This document shows positions 10,094-19,371 of a DNA stretch of 64,000 nt, in pieces. A model generated the notes under the pieces. That model was not told the origin of the DNA and ran no database searches. It saw only the letters and a program-made list of their open reading frames with translations. The DNA is from Butyrivibrio fibrisolvens 16/4 (GTDB lineage: Bacteria; Bacillota; Clostridia; Lachnospirales; Lachnospiraceae): assembly GCA_000209815.1 (NCBI GenBank), contig FP929036.1, positions 1,745,906-1,809,905 on the forward strand. The letters are read 5' to 3'. A program made the translations under genes and the position numbers. The first letter of the stretch is position 1. Each line of letters starts with the position of its first letter.

Positions 10094-10885
10094 ATGTGTA
10101 AGAAAAAGTATTTGTTTTTTGATATCGATGGCACACTTGCCGCAGGAGGATATGAAAATTTCTATATTCCTGACTCAACTGTTTTAGCGCTGCAAAATCT
10201 TAAAAAGGCTGGACATTTTTTATGTATTGCAACAGGAAGAGCTCAGGCTCTTGCAGTTGATATAATGAATGAATTAGGTTTTGAAAATATGGTAAGTGAT
10301 GGAGGTTATGGTATTACCATTAACAAAACTCTATTAGGAATCAAGCCACTTCCAAAAGAAAACGTTGTTACTTTAATAAGAGAATGTCAGGAGAAAGGAT
10401 ATCCATGGGGAATTCAACCTGAAAATTCAGCTGTAAGATATGTTCCCGATGAGCGCTTTAATGAAATCGCAAAGGATACATATATGGAACAAAAGATAAT
10501 TAAGGGATTGAATCCTGAAGATTATGAACATATATATAAAGCATATGTAGCCTGCAGAGCAGAAGATGAGAAAAATCTCAAAGCACTGGATAATCTTCCT
10601 TGCTGTAGATTTCATGAAAGTTATTTGTTTATTGAGCCAAGCTACAAGTCTGTAGGCATAAAAAAGGTTATGGATTATTTTAATGCTGATTATAGTGATG
10701 CTGTTGTTTTTGGTGATTCTGGCAATGATATTTCAATGTTTACAGATGAATGGACAAAGGTTGCCATGGGAAATGCTATTCCTGAATTGAAGAAGCTTGC
10801 AGACTATGTGACTTCCGACGTTGATAAAGATGGAATTTACAATGCCTGCGAGAAGCTGGGATTATTTGATACTGTTGCTTGTTAA
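10094..10885 (+). CDS. HAD superfamily (Cof-type) sugar phosphatase
   Basis: A 263-residue haloacid dehalogenase-type hydrolase of the Cof/YbiV group. Motif I is FFDIDGTLA (nucleophile Asp), motif II IATGRAQAL, motif III the Lys in SVGIKKVMDYF, and motif IV VVFGDSGNDISMF; the C2-type cap lies between residues 80 and 190. Such enzymes remove phosphate from sugar phosphates or nucleotides. The divergent DeoR regulator suggests a role in sugar-phosphate metabolism. TAGGAG precedes the ATG. The stop codon lies inside a 13-bp inverted repeat. Confidence 0.88.
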   Translation: MCKKKYLFFDIDGTLAAGGYENFYIPDSTVLALQNLKKAGHFLCIATGRAQALAVDIMNELGFENMVSDGGYGITINKTLLGIKPLPKENVVTLIRECQEKGYPWGIQPENSAVRYVPDERFNEIAKDTYMEQKIIKGLNPEDYEHIYKAYVACRAEDEKNLKALDNLPCCRFHESYLFIEPSYKSVGIKKVMDYFNADYSDAVVFGDSGNDISMFTDEWTKVAMGNAIPELKKLADYVTSDVDKDGIYNACEKLGLFDTVAC

Positions 10886-10931
10886 TACCTTTCAGCGTGA
10901 TCTCGATAGGGAGCGTTATGAAAGGTATTAA
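10882..10931 (+). terminator. Perfect 13-bp inverted repeat overlapping the HAD stop codon
   Basis: TTAATACCTTTCA (10882-10894) and TGAAAGGTATTAA (10919-10931) are exact complements separated by 24 bases. There is no T-run, so this is not a textbook terminator; it could be a processing or stability hairpin, or a recombination scar. Confidence 0.4.
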
Positions 10932-10935
10932 TATA

Positions 10936-11010
10936 ATGTGGTAATTAAAGCTTTAATTAGATAGTCAAATCAACTAGAATAAAGACATTGATAAATCGGC
11001 ATTTGAGGAG
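10936..11010 (+). promoter_or_regulatory. Conserved promoter/leader element, copy 1 of 3
   Basis: This stretch is highly similar to 24605-24682 and 31767-31836. It contains the perfect palindrome TAATTAAAGCTTTAATTA (10942-10959), a TAGAAT -10 candidate (10975-10980), a shared ATAAATCGGCATTTG segment and the ribosome binding site of the NUDIX gene. Occurrence upstream of three unrelated genes suggests a common promoter, or a small mobile element carrying one. Confidence 0.6.
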
Positions 11011-11018
11011 ACAGAAAT

Positions 11019-11455
11019 ATGATATTTGAAAAATCTTGTGGGGCAATAGTATATACAGTAGACAACGGTGTCATAAAGTATCTGCTAGTTGAAGAAAATA
11101 GTGGATTTCACAGTTTTCCAAAAGGACGTATGGAAAACGAAGAAACAGAAGAACAGACAGCAATTCGTGAGATTAAAGAAGAGACAGATCTTGAAGTTGA
11201 ACTCATTACTGATTTTAAGGTATGTGAACAATACAATCCTGCGGAAAAACCGGGTTTTACAAAACAAGTTGTATATTTTTTAGCTCATTATTCAGATGCA
11301 AAACCCAGAGTGACAAGACCTAATGAGGTCAAGTCGTTAAAAAGCTTGAGTCTTGAAGATTCGCTCATAATTATAGAGCATGAAAATAAAAAGAATTGCT
11401 TAAGCAAGCAGATGAGTATATAAAACATAAAATTGTGTCTATAGAGAGTCAATAA
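11019..11455 (+). CDS. NUDIX hydrolase, Ap4A-hydrolase-like (frameshifted near the end)
   Basis: The NUDIX box is clear: GRMENEETEEQTAIREIKEE (G-x5-E-x7-REU-x-EE pattern), preceded by FHSFPKG as in bis(5'-nucleosyl)-tetraphosphatases. The frame ends at 11423. One A missing from the run at about 11388-11393 restores the usual C-terminus ELLKQADEYIKH and a stop at 11455, about 146 residues. The likely reaction is hydrolysis of a nucleoside diphosphate linked to another group; substrate unknown. It lies under leader copy 1. Confidence 0.83.
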
Positions 11456-11459
11456 AATT
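11417..11459. repeat. Repeat shared with 8088-8129 (copy 2, end of the NUDIX gene)
   Basis: The last codons and stop of the NUDIX gene match the intergenic stretch at 8088-8129 with about four differences over 42 bases. Confidence 0.55.
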
Positions 11460-11526
11460 CCAGTTTATAGGGGATGCTAATGATATGAACTGATGCAATA
11501 TTTTCTAATTTAGGGGAGGATAGCAA

Positions 11527-11984
11527 ATGAGCAGATTAAAAACACTTCGTGAATACGTAGATAAAGAACTAAGTCTATTGGAAGAAGAGAAGCGTACAAG
11601 TGCAACTGCACATTTATATGGCGTATCTCTTGCAGCCACAATTCTAGCAAAAAGCGTGGGCTAAATGAAGAACTTGCAGCAATGGCAGCAATGCTTCATG
11701 ACATGCACGCATATAAGAGTGGCTCATATGATGATCACGCTCATTTAGGAGCTGATTTAGCTAGAAAGATTCTTGATGATTTAGCTATAACTTCTGTAGA
11801 AGAAACTGATACCATTTGCTCTGCAATATATCATCATGATGACAAATTAGTGATTGATTCCCCTATGGATGAACTACTAAAGGATGCAGATGTAATTGAT
11901 CATTGCTTCAAAGATTCCTCTAAACCTATCAAGGAAAAAGAGCAAAAGAGATACGAAAATCTTTGTAAAGAATTAGGTTTGTAG
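11527..11984 (+). CDS. HD-domain phosphohydrolase-like protein (frameshifted)
   Basis: About 152 residues. An HD-type metal site is visible: AHLYGVSLAATILA, MLHDMHAY (His-Asp pair) and IYHHDDK. The start at 11527 follows GGGGAGG. The first frame stops at 11664 (LAKSVG*); one A added to the A-run near 11650-11654 gives LAKKRGLNEELAAMAAMLHD and continues to 11984. Members hydrolyse phosphate esters, often of nucleotides. It lies between NUDIX and EamA genes, with no clear functional link. Confidence 0.75.
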
Positions 11985-12007
11985 AAATGTTATTGGGGAG
12001 GTCTAAC

Positions 12008-12421
12008 ATGTGGTTTGTATTTGCTTTACTATCAGCTATATTTGCTGCCTTAACTTCAATATTAGCTAAGATTGGTATTGAAGGTGTAAACTCAAACTTA
12101 GCTACAGCTATTCGTACTATCGTGGTGGTTACCATGGCCTGGATAATGGTGTTTATCACAAATACTCAAAGTGGCGTATTTACTATAAGCAAAAAGAGCT
12201 GGATTTTTCTAATATTATCGGGCTTGGCTACTGGTGCATCTTGGTTATGCTACTACAAGGCTTTACAGCTTGGTGATGCATCTAAAGTTGTTCCGATTGA
12301 TAAGCTAAGTGTTGTTATCACTCTAGTTTTAGCTTTTGTATTTTTACATGAAGACTTTACTATAAAATCACTGATAGGATGTGCATTGATTGGTACAGGA
12401 ACCCTATTATTAGTCCTATAA
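12008..12421 (+). CDS. EamA-family membrane transporter, single domain
   Basis: A 137-residue protein with four to five hydrophobic segments, WFVFALLSAIFAALTSILAK at the start and the EamA end pattern SVVITLVLAFVFLHEDFTIK with a final glycine-rich helix. Full drug/metabolite transporters have two such domains; this is the half-size form, which would work as a dimer. ATG 12008 has GGGGAGG 8 bases upstream. The transported molecule is unknown. A terminator follows. Confidence 0.83.
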   Translation: MWFVFALLSAIFAALTSILAKIGIEGVNSNLATAIRTIVVVTMAWIMVFITNTQSGVFTISKKSWIFLILSGLATGASWLCYYKALQLGDASKVVPIDKLSVVITLVLAFVFLHEDFTIKSLIGCALIGTGTLLLVL

Positions 12422-12433
12422 AATAAAAAGATT

Positions 12434-12470
12434 ATGATGGTAAAAATCACCATCATTAATTTTTATTTTT
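12434..12470 (+). terminator. Rho-independent terminator after the EamA gene
   Basis: Stem ATGATGGT / ACCATCAT with a 7-base loop, followed by the T-rich tail TAATTTTTATTTTT. Confidence 0.8.
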
Positions 12471-12503
12471 AGGTTAGACATAACTAACCTTTAGCGATAT
12501 AAT
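12471..12503 (+). promoter_or_regulatory. Promoter overlapped by a DtxR-like operator
   Basis: The inverted repeat AGGTTAG-N6-CTAACCT (12471-12490) overlaps a TAGACA -35 box (12475-12480). A perfect TATAAT -10 (12498-12503) follows after 17 bases. GGTTAG/CTAACC arms are typical of iron- or manganese-responsive DtxR/IdeR-type operators. The regulator itself is not in this window, so metal control is inferred. Confidence 0.6.
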
Positions 12504-12534
12504 AAATATAGATATAGAAGAGGAGGTGTTTACT

Positions 12535-12621
12535 ATGACACTTATTCAGATTCTTTCGATTATATTTATTGTTGGAGCTTTAATTTGGCAGCAATATTAT
12601 TTACACAAACATAAACATTAA
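12535..12621 (+). CDS. Tiny membrane peptide (28 residues)
   Basis: ATG 12535 follows AGAGGAGGTG at the right spacing. The peptide is one hydrophobic helix (TLIQILSIIFIVGALIW) with a short His/Lys tail (YYLHKHKH). It is not a recognised family. The strong ribosome binding site and the metal-regulator-like promoter upstream argue that it is really made; the position recalls small membrane proteins of ferrous-iron (feo) operons, but the Cys cluster of those is absent. Confidence 0.55.
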   Translation: MTLIQILSIIFIVGALIWQQYYLHKHKH

Positions 12622-12640
12622 AGAAATTGAGGAAATAACA

Positions 12641-12718
12641 ATGACAAAAACAATATTGAAAATTGATGAAATGATGTGCGGTGATTGTTCTAAAACTATC
12701 TGGGGGATATTAGTATGA
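12641..12718 (+). pseudogene. Truncated heavy-metal-associated (HMA) domain remnant
   Basis: A 25-residue frame, TKTILKIDEMMCGDCSKTI plus six residues. It matches the first strand and metal-binding loop of CopZ-like HMA domains (consensus MxCxxC; here MMCGDC keeps CxxC spacing), and then ends. The usual remaining 45 residues are missing. GAGG precedes the ATG. It overlaps the next start by four bases (12715-12718). It is probably a decayed copper/metal chaperone, although a tiny functional peptide cannot be excluded. Confidence 0.5.
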
Positions 12719-13395
12719 ATAACCTTACATCACGCCAGAAGATTATGTTTGGCGTATATTCGATGATTTTAGCTATGATAGGTGATTATCTGCTGGGTTA
12801 CAAAACATTTAGTACCTCCAGCTCACCTGAAGCATATATGGGAATCACTTGGAATGTAGTACCTGATTGGAGATATGCAACATCTTCTATATTAGGCTTT
12901 ATGTGTGCTGCATTATTTGCCGTAGGTGCTGTGGAAGTAATCAGCGTATTAGATAAAAAATACAAACTAGGAAGTTCAAAACTATTTAAACTCTTCAAAA
13001 TAGCAAATTGGGCCGGTATTCTCTACTTCGCATTTATTCATATAGGAATATGTATGCTTCCCGTTGTATTCAACGCTGGAATGGAAGTAACTGGAGATGT
13101 TCAAACCTCTGTAAATATGGTTTTCAGAGTATTAAAAAGTATTGCGGTACCATTAGCTGTAGGTTTTATAGTATGTGATGTATTCGTAACTATAGCCTGG
13201 ATTGGAATGATTCTAAAAAAGATGATTCCAGTTAAAATAATTGGAATCATTTGTTGCCCAGTAATTACTGCACTTTTGGGTCAGCTTATGAATTACATTT
13301 CTGAAGAATCCGATTCAGGATTTGAATCATTCGGATGGTTACTTATGTACTTGATTTGTGCGTTTTCTTTAGTTAATAAAGAGGAGAAAGTATAA
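12715..13395 (+). CDS. Multi-pass membrane protein, unknown function (DUF6796-like)
   Basis: A 226-residue hydrophobic protein with about six membrane helices and the motif MIGDYLLGY in the first. It resembles uncharacterised membrane proteins of Lachnospiraceae (I believe those assigned to DUF6796, from memory). GGGGG precedes ATG 12715, which overlaps the HMA remnant, so it is transcribed from the promoter at 12475-12503. No catalytic motif is visible; function unknown. Confidence 0.7.
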   Translation: MNNLTSRQKIMFGVYSMILAMIGDYLLGYKTFSTSSSPEAYMGITWNVVPDWRYATSSILGFMCAALFAVGAVEVISVLDKKYKLGSSKLFKLFKIANWAGILYFAFIHIGICMLPVVFNAGMEVTGDVQTSVNMVFRVLKSIAVPLAVGFIVCDVFVTIAWIGMILKKMIPVKIIGIICCPVITALLGQLMNYISEESDSGFESFGWLLMYLICAFSLVNKEEKV

Positions 13396-13438
13396 CTATC
13401 TGTAGAACATGCAGCCCAACAAATTGGAGAATGGCGAA

Positions 13439-14495
13439 TTATCTATTTCTGGTTGATGCAGATTGTTTTCTGAATGCTGATGGCGTCATGCCTGTATGTT
13501 TCTTAAACTGTCGAATATAGTGTTCGGCAGTATCATATCCAATTGCCTCTGCTATTGTTGCTACAGACATAGTGGAGTTTGCAAGCAAATCCTGTGAGTG
13601 TTCTATTCTTACAGTTCTAAGAATCTCAGTGTAATTCATGCCAGTCAATTCCTTTATCAAACGAGAGGTATATTCATTTGAGTAATGGAACTTCTTAGCC
13701 AAATCTGAAAGAGTAATCTCTTTATAATTCTCCTGAATGTATTGAATGAGAGCGTATCTTTGGACATCAACTCTACTGTCGAACAAGGGCATTTGTACTG
13801 ATTCAGAATAATTTCTGATAATCATGTAAAAATCTAATAGCAGAGTATTGGTTATTGCTTGATAGTAGTATTCTTGCTTGTTTGTGCTTTCTGCCAACAT
13901 CCAGATAAAAGATATCTTTAAGGACTCGTCACTTCCGGTTCTAAACATAATATAATCATTTGCTTTTTTTAGCGTAGATATTGTTTAGAAAGAATGATGA
14001 AAGAATATTTGGTGTATTCAAAAAGCCATAAAACATGGAGTGTAAAGTATCTTTTCTAAGCATAATATTGATGGCAATTGTGTCGTCAAAAATGGAAATA
14101 GAATGCTTAATACCTGGAGGAATAATACAAAAATCTCCTGTTCGCATATTGATAGTGCTTCCTGATATTTCCTGGGTGCATTGTCCATCAAAAATATAAG
14201 TGATTTCAAAGAAAGTATGACTATGTTCAATGGCAGGACTATATCTTTCGTGCTTCTGCACAACAATACTGTCGTTATTTGACAAGTCAAAGAAAAATGA
14301 ATCCTCGAAAACTTCGGGAATGGTTTCCTCTATTTCCAAAATCAACAAATGCTTTTTGAAAACCTCGTCCATATTCAGATTAGCAAGAAACTTGTTAAGT
14401 TCTTTCTGATTGCTTCTTGCTAAGTAATATTCTTTATAGAATTTTTCTGTTTCCGTCATATCGTAGATATGCTGTCTTAATGCTTTTGCGTCCAT
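13439..14495 (-). CDS. AraC-family transcriptional regulator (frameshifted)
   Basis: An N-terminal cupin-type sensor (HSHTFFEITYIFDG, then GDFCIIPPGIKHSI) and two C-terminal AraC helix-turn-helices (LSDLAKKFHYSNEYTSRLIK and VATIAEAIGYDTAEHYIRQF, ending HTGMTPSAFRKQ). The two pieces, 13956-14495 and 13439-13948, join if one T is removed from the seven-T run at about 13965 (one of only two shifts here that are insertions), giving about 352 residues. It is divergent from the sugar ABC operon at 14667, so it is most likely the activator of that operon and responds to the imported or hydrolysed sugar. Confidence 0.87.
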
Positions 14496-14590
14496 GAAGA
14501 TGATGATAGCTCAAAAAGGGCTCTATGTCAAAAATAATCAAAAATACATTTCATATAATCCATATACATCATAATAGGTCAATATAGTTG

Positions 14591-14602
14591 AACAATATTG
14601 TT
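14591..14602. promoter_or_regulatory. Palindrome in the AraC/ABC divergent region
   Basis: AACAATATTGTT is a perfect 12-base palindrome 65 bases before the ABC ATPase start. It may be a site for the AraC protein or for a global regulator; no assignment is certain. Confidence 0.35.
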
Positions 14603-14666
14603 AATTATTAAAGGGCAAAAATGATTCTATAATCAACCTGCAAGTTAAGTAAGGAGAAAGGTGTTG

Positions 14667-16174
14667 ATGATTATGAGTGAACCAATACTTGAAATGAAAA
14701 ATATTTCAAAAAGATTTGGTAGCGTTATAGCCCTTGATGATGTTTCACTTACAGTTTATCCAGGTGAGGTAAGAGGTCTTATTGGAGAAAACGGTTCGGG
14801 AAAATCAACTATATCCTCTATAGCTGCTGGTATGCAGAAGGCAAATGAGGGCCAGATGATTTTCAAGAACAAAGAGTGGAATCCAGAGAGCATGATAGAT
14901 GCCTTAACGGGTGGAATTGGTATGGTTGTTCAGGAAAGCGGTACTATTGCTGGAATAACTGTAGCGGAAAACATTTTCTTAGCAGAGTTAAAGCTTTTTA
15001 AAAATAAGTTTGGACTTGTTGATAAGAAAAAGCTTTATGAAGAAGCTGGTAAAGTTTTACAGGAAATTGGAATCAAAAATGTAAAGGCTAGTGACTTAAT
15101 GGGAAGTCTTGATTTCCAGGAAAGAAAGCTTGTTGAAATTGCGAAAGTCATGATGAAAAAGCCTGACATTTTAGTAATAGATGAGACTAGCACAGCATTG
15201 TCACATGATGGAAGAACATTGATGTATGGACTTATCAAAAGACTTAAAAGAGAGAATAAATCAGTTATTTTTATTTCCCACGATTTAGAAGAAATCACTA
15301 CTGTTTGCGATACATTGACAGTGCTTCGTGATGGTAAGTTGATTAGAACATTTGAAAAAGAAGAATTCGATGACGATTTAATCCGAACAAGCATGATTGG
15401 ACGTGAGCTTCAGGGGGATTATTACAGAACTGACTTAGAAGCTACTTCTCAGGAAAAGGTTGCATTAGAAGGTAAGAATATCAATTACGGCGACAAATTA
15501 AAGAATGTTAACATCAGTCTCCACAAAGGCGAGATAGTTGGAATCGGAGGCCTTTCAACATGTGGAATGCACTATTTAGGGGAAGCTCTTTTCGGAGCAT
15601 TGGAACTTGATGGTGGACAGGTGATTACAGAATCTGGCAAGGAAATCAAAAGCTGTCATAATGCTGTATCTCAAAAGATTGGATATGTATCAAAGGACAG
15701 AGATACAAAGTCCCTTTGTTTGGAAGCCAGCATTAAAGACAACATCGCTATTGCAGGAATGAATATTTTCAAAAATAACGCTGGCATGATTACAGAAAAG
15801 AATGAGAAGGATTATGTGCAGAAACAGGTTAATGATCTTTCCATAAAGTGTAGCGACATGAATCAGCAGGTGAGCCAGTTATCTGGTGGAAACAAGCAGA
15901 AGGTTGTTTTTGGAAAATGGATTGGATGCGACAGTGAAATTCTCATTCTAGATTGTCCAACACGTGGCGTTGACATCGGTGTAAAACAGGCTATGTACCA
16001 GCTGATGATAAAGCTTAAAAACAGGGAAAAGCAATTCTTATGATAAGTGAAGAGCTTCCTGAATTACTGGGAATGAGCGATAGAGTCCTGATTATGAAGG
16101 ACGGAGAAATAACAAAAGAATTTAATCGTAGCAAAGATTTGTCTGAAGCAGACGTTATTGGCTACATGATATAG
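14667..16174 (+). CDS. Sugar ABC transporter ATP-binding protein, RbsA/MglA type (frameshifted at the end)
   Basis: Two fused nucleotide-binding domains, about 502 residues. The first has Walker A GENGSGKST and Walker B ILVIDETSTALS; the second has a degenerate Walker A region, the signature LSGGNKQKVVFGKW and ILILDCPTRGVDIG. This is the monosaccharide (CUT2) importer type. The frame stops at 16043; one missing G or A near 16025 restores AILMISEELPELLGMSDRVL and a stop at 16174. ATG 14667 lies 10 bases after AAGGAG; GTG 14661 is an alternative. It is the first gene of the sugar operon. Confidence 0.88.
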
Positions 16175-16184
16175 GAGGTACGCT

Positions 16185-17164
16185 GTGAGTAAACTTAAGA
16201 AATTCAAAAATACTCAAATGCTTATAGCTACATTGCCATTGGTAGCGCTTATTGCTTTGTTTTTATCTTTTGTGGGGTCATTCAATCATATGGCTATAGG
16301 CTTGATATGTATTTACAAATAGTTTTCAACGAGGCTGTAGTTCTTGCAGTTGTAGCAACAGGAGCAATTTTTATTTATACCTTAGGAACATTTGATATCA
16401 GCCTTGGTGCATCTACTCTTTTTGCAGCGACCCTTGGTGTTACTGTTTACAACAAGACAGAAAGCCTTACGCTAATGATTCTTGTTTTGTTTGCAACAGG
16501 TATTGCATGCTCATTGTTTAATTCAGTTTTGGCATCAGTATTTAACATACCTGCATTCGTAACAACTGTTGCTATGATGTCAGTTTTGTCTGCAATAGCA
16601 TCTCAGATTATTACAACAGATGGTGGTGCTCTCGGTGGAATCAGTATTCCTTCAAGCGTTGTAAAGCCTTATTCAGGAATCGGATTTAAAGCAATGCTCT
16701 TAATTATATATTTTGCAGTTTGTTTCTATGTTTTCCAGTTAACAAAAACTGGTAGAAGAATGAAGTTTATAGGAGGTAATCCACTATGTGCTTCACTTAC
16801 AGGAATTAAAGCAAACAAGTATACAATTATCGCATTTACGATGGCAGGAATTGGTGTAGGTCTCGGGGCATTTCTTACTCTTACCTATACACCATCAGTT
16901 ACAACACAAACAGCATCAAGCATTGGAATGAATATTTTTATTGCAATTGTATTTGGAGGAATGCCTATTTCAGGTGGCCCTCGTTCAAAAATCTATGCAG
17001 CCTTGATTGGTGGATTTTCCTACATGCTACTGAACGACATTTTGGAAATTGTTATTGATAGTAGCGCGGCATATGGAATTACTCAGGTGATATCTGCTTT
17101 ATTCTTTATGGCAGTTGTATACATAACAAGTATGAACTACCGTACTCAGGCATTGCCAAGATAA
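16185..17164 (+). CDS. Sugar ABC transporter permease, RbsC type (frameshifted)
   Basis: A CUT2-family permease, about 326 residues with about eight to ten membrane helices and the conserved segment GTFDISLGASTLFAAT plus GNPLCASLTGIKANKYT. GTG 16185 has AGGAGGT 7 bases upstream. The first frame closes at 16320; one T missing near 16300 connects the N-terminal helix (LPLVALIALFLSFVGSF) to the rest. It lies 10 bases after the ATPase gene. Together with the permease at 18392 it probably forms a heterodimeric pore. Confidence 0.86.
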
Positions 17165-17170
17165 AGGTAC

Positions 17171-17188
17171 TAACTGCTTTGGCAGTTA
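17171..17188 (+). other. Small hairpin between permease and binding-protein genes
   Basis: TAACTGC and GCAGTTA pair perfectly over a TTTG loop. No T-run follows, so it is not a terminator; it may protect the binding-protein mRNA and raise its level, as is common in ABC operons. Confidence 0.4.
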
Positions 17189-17220
17189 AAAATAATGGTT
17201 AATTATGGAGGGATTTGAAG

Positions 17221-18375
17221 ATGAAAAAAAGATTTGCAAAACTTATTAGCTTAGCACTTGTTGGTGTGATGAGCGCTGGTGTTTTGGCAGGATGCGGAAA
17301 TTCTAATGACACAGCATCTGCATCAAAGGACGGGATTAAAATTGGAGTCCTAGTAGCTGATGTAAGTGGTGAGGAAGCTCTTGGTTTCAGAAACTATTAT
17401 GAAGAGTATATTCAGAACAACTATGACGTAACTTTCGAATATACAGATGCTCTTGAAAGCGCAGAAGATGAGAAAGCTGCAATTGAGAAGTTTACATCTA
17501 AGGGATATGACGCAATCATTTCTCTTTCAAGCTCAGATAGAGCACAGCAGATTGAGACATGTGAAGAATATGGTGTTTACTATGCAATTGCATCTGGTGT
17601 TCTTGATGACGAGCAGTACGAACAGTACAAGGGATATGAATACTTTGTAGGCCAGATTGGACCATCAAACGAAACAGAGTTTGAAGCTGGAAAGGCTATG
17701 GGGGAGTACTACAAGGAGCAGGGAATTAGCACAGTTGCAATTTACGGTGCATTTATTCCAAATCCAATGCATGTATATCGTGCTGCAGGAATCATTGCAG
17801 GACTTGGTGATACATACGGTGGAACAGATGATATGAACGGCATGATCGGTCAGATTTTTGGAGATCAGGCTGTTGACCCATCAAAGATTGAAGGTGATGT
17901 AGAGGTAGTTGCTTACCTTCAGGGATATGGTGATACAACTACAGATGAGCTTAATGCGGCAATCCAGAAGGCTCCAGAAGCTTTCTTATCAGTTGGTATG
18001 GCTACAACATTCTTTGCTCAGACATTATCTCAGAATGATATTCAGTTTGCTGATATTGATTCATTTACAGAAATGAATTTGGATTCTATGACAAATGGAA
18101 CACTTACATATCTTGCTGGTAAGTATTCTTCATCAATTGGACCTGTATTTGCACTTGTTATGAATGCAGTAAATGGAAATGTAATCCGTGACAATGATGG
18201 AAATGCAGTTTCATTAAGCCAGGGATACCTTGTAGCAACAGATGTTGATTCGTTCAACGAATATTATGTAACAGACAACGGAGATACACCAATTTTTGAT
18301 AAGGAATCACTTGATACAATCATCGGTGATGCAGTTACTTATGATGATGTAAAGGCTCTTGTAGAGTCAAAATAG
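17221..18375 (+). CDS. Sugar-binding lipoprotein of the ABC transporter
   Basis: Signal peptide with a lipobox ending LAGC (Cys at residue 24), then a two-lobed periplasmic-binding-protein fold (IGVLVADVSGEEALGF; SKGYDAIISLSSSD; QGYGDTTTDELNAAI). 384 residues, anchored to the outer face of the membrane. It is not the classical RbsB sequence, and the ligand is unknown; the hydrolases downstream suggest a sugar released from a glycoside. ATG 17221 with GGAGGG 8 bases upstream was chosen. Confidence 0.88.
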   Translation: MKKRFAKLISLALVGVMSAGVLAGCGNSNDTASASKDGIKIGVLVADVSGEEALGFRNYYEEYIQNNYDVTFEYTDALESAEDEKAAIEKFTSKGYDAIISLSSSDRAQQIETCEEYGVYYAIASGVLDDEQYEQYKGYEYFVGQIGPSNETEFEAGKAMGEYYKEQGISTVAIYGAFIPNPMHVYRAAGIIAGLGDTYGGTDDMNGMIGQIFGDQAVDPSKIEGDVEVVAYLQGYGDTTTDELNAAIQKAPEAFLSVGMATTFFAQTLSQNDIQFADIDSFTEMNLDSMTNGTLTYLAGKYSSSIGPVFALVMNAVNGNVIRDNDGNAVSLSQGYLVATDVDSFNEYYVTDNGDTPIFDKESLDTIIGDAVTYDDVKALVESK

Positions 18376-18391
18376 TTTTTTGGAGGCAATT

Positions 18392-19371
18392 ATGAGCACC
18401 CTTAAGAAGATAATACATTCATTGGCAATACCCGTTTTAGTAGCAGCAATACTTGAGGGACTTTGCCTTACACAGGGACAAAATATTATTACAAATGCAA
18501 AGAGCTTTGATAATTTTGTTGTTTACACAGCAATTGTCATGATTACAACAATGGCTCTTTCTATAAATCTAAATAGTGGACGATTCGATTTTTCACTTGG
18601 TTCAATGGCAGCACTTTCATCAGTAATTGGAGCTGAAATAACATATTCAGCTCTTGCTGGTGGAAAAGGCTCAGCAACGATGATGCTTATTGTAACAGTT
18701 ACTGTTGGATGCTTATTGGGATTAATCTCAGGAGCTATCTACGTTGCACTGCGTTTACCACCTATTATCACTTCACTTGGTGTGACTCTTATATATGAGG
18801 GAATCATGTATACAATCACAAGTGGAAAATACCTTATGAAAGAGGTGCAGAATTCATCTATGTCTGCTTTTGCTAATACATGGGTTTATGCATTTATTAT
18901 CATTCTTGTGGTGCTCATATTTATGGTTGTTGTATTTGAAAAGACAACATTCGGATATGATTACGCAGCTCTGAAAAGTGGACAGAAGGTTTCAATAAAC
19001 ACTGGCATTAATGAAGTTAAAAATGCGCTGATTTGCTATGGAATATGCGGGGCATTAATGGGACTTGTAGGATTTTTAAATGCTGCAAGAAACACAACAA
19101 TCAATGGTGGACAGCTAAACTTCGGAAGTATTGCAATCATGTTTACAGCATTTCTTCCAATGTTTATTGGTGGATATATCAGCCAGTACTGCAATGAAAA
19201 GATGGGATTTTTGCTTGCGGCAGTTTGTATGTCACTTTTGAATTCCACATTTGCTGTTTTTCAAATCAAGTAACAGCTTCCATGCAATCAATTATAAATG
19301 CCGTACTTCTAGTGGTATTTTTGATTTATTTAAACAATATTAACGTGATAAAGAGATTATTTAAAAGATGA
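18392..19371 (+). CDS. Second sugar ABC transporter permease (frameshifted near the end)
   Basis: A CUT2-type permease with SGRFDFSLGSMAALSSVIG and about eight helices. The frame ends at 19273 (AVFQIK*); one T missing at about 19256-19261 restores SNQVTASMQSIINAVLLVVF and a stop at 19371, about 326 residues. ATG 18392 follows GGAGG at 18382-18386. The stop overlaps the next start by ATGA, so the transporter and hydrolase genes are translationally coupled. Confidence 0.86.

Noticed and set aside
17171-17188. Terminator inside the sugar operon
   Set aside because: The hairpin has no T-run after it and the next gene is clearly part of the same transporter.
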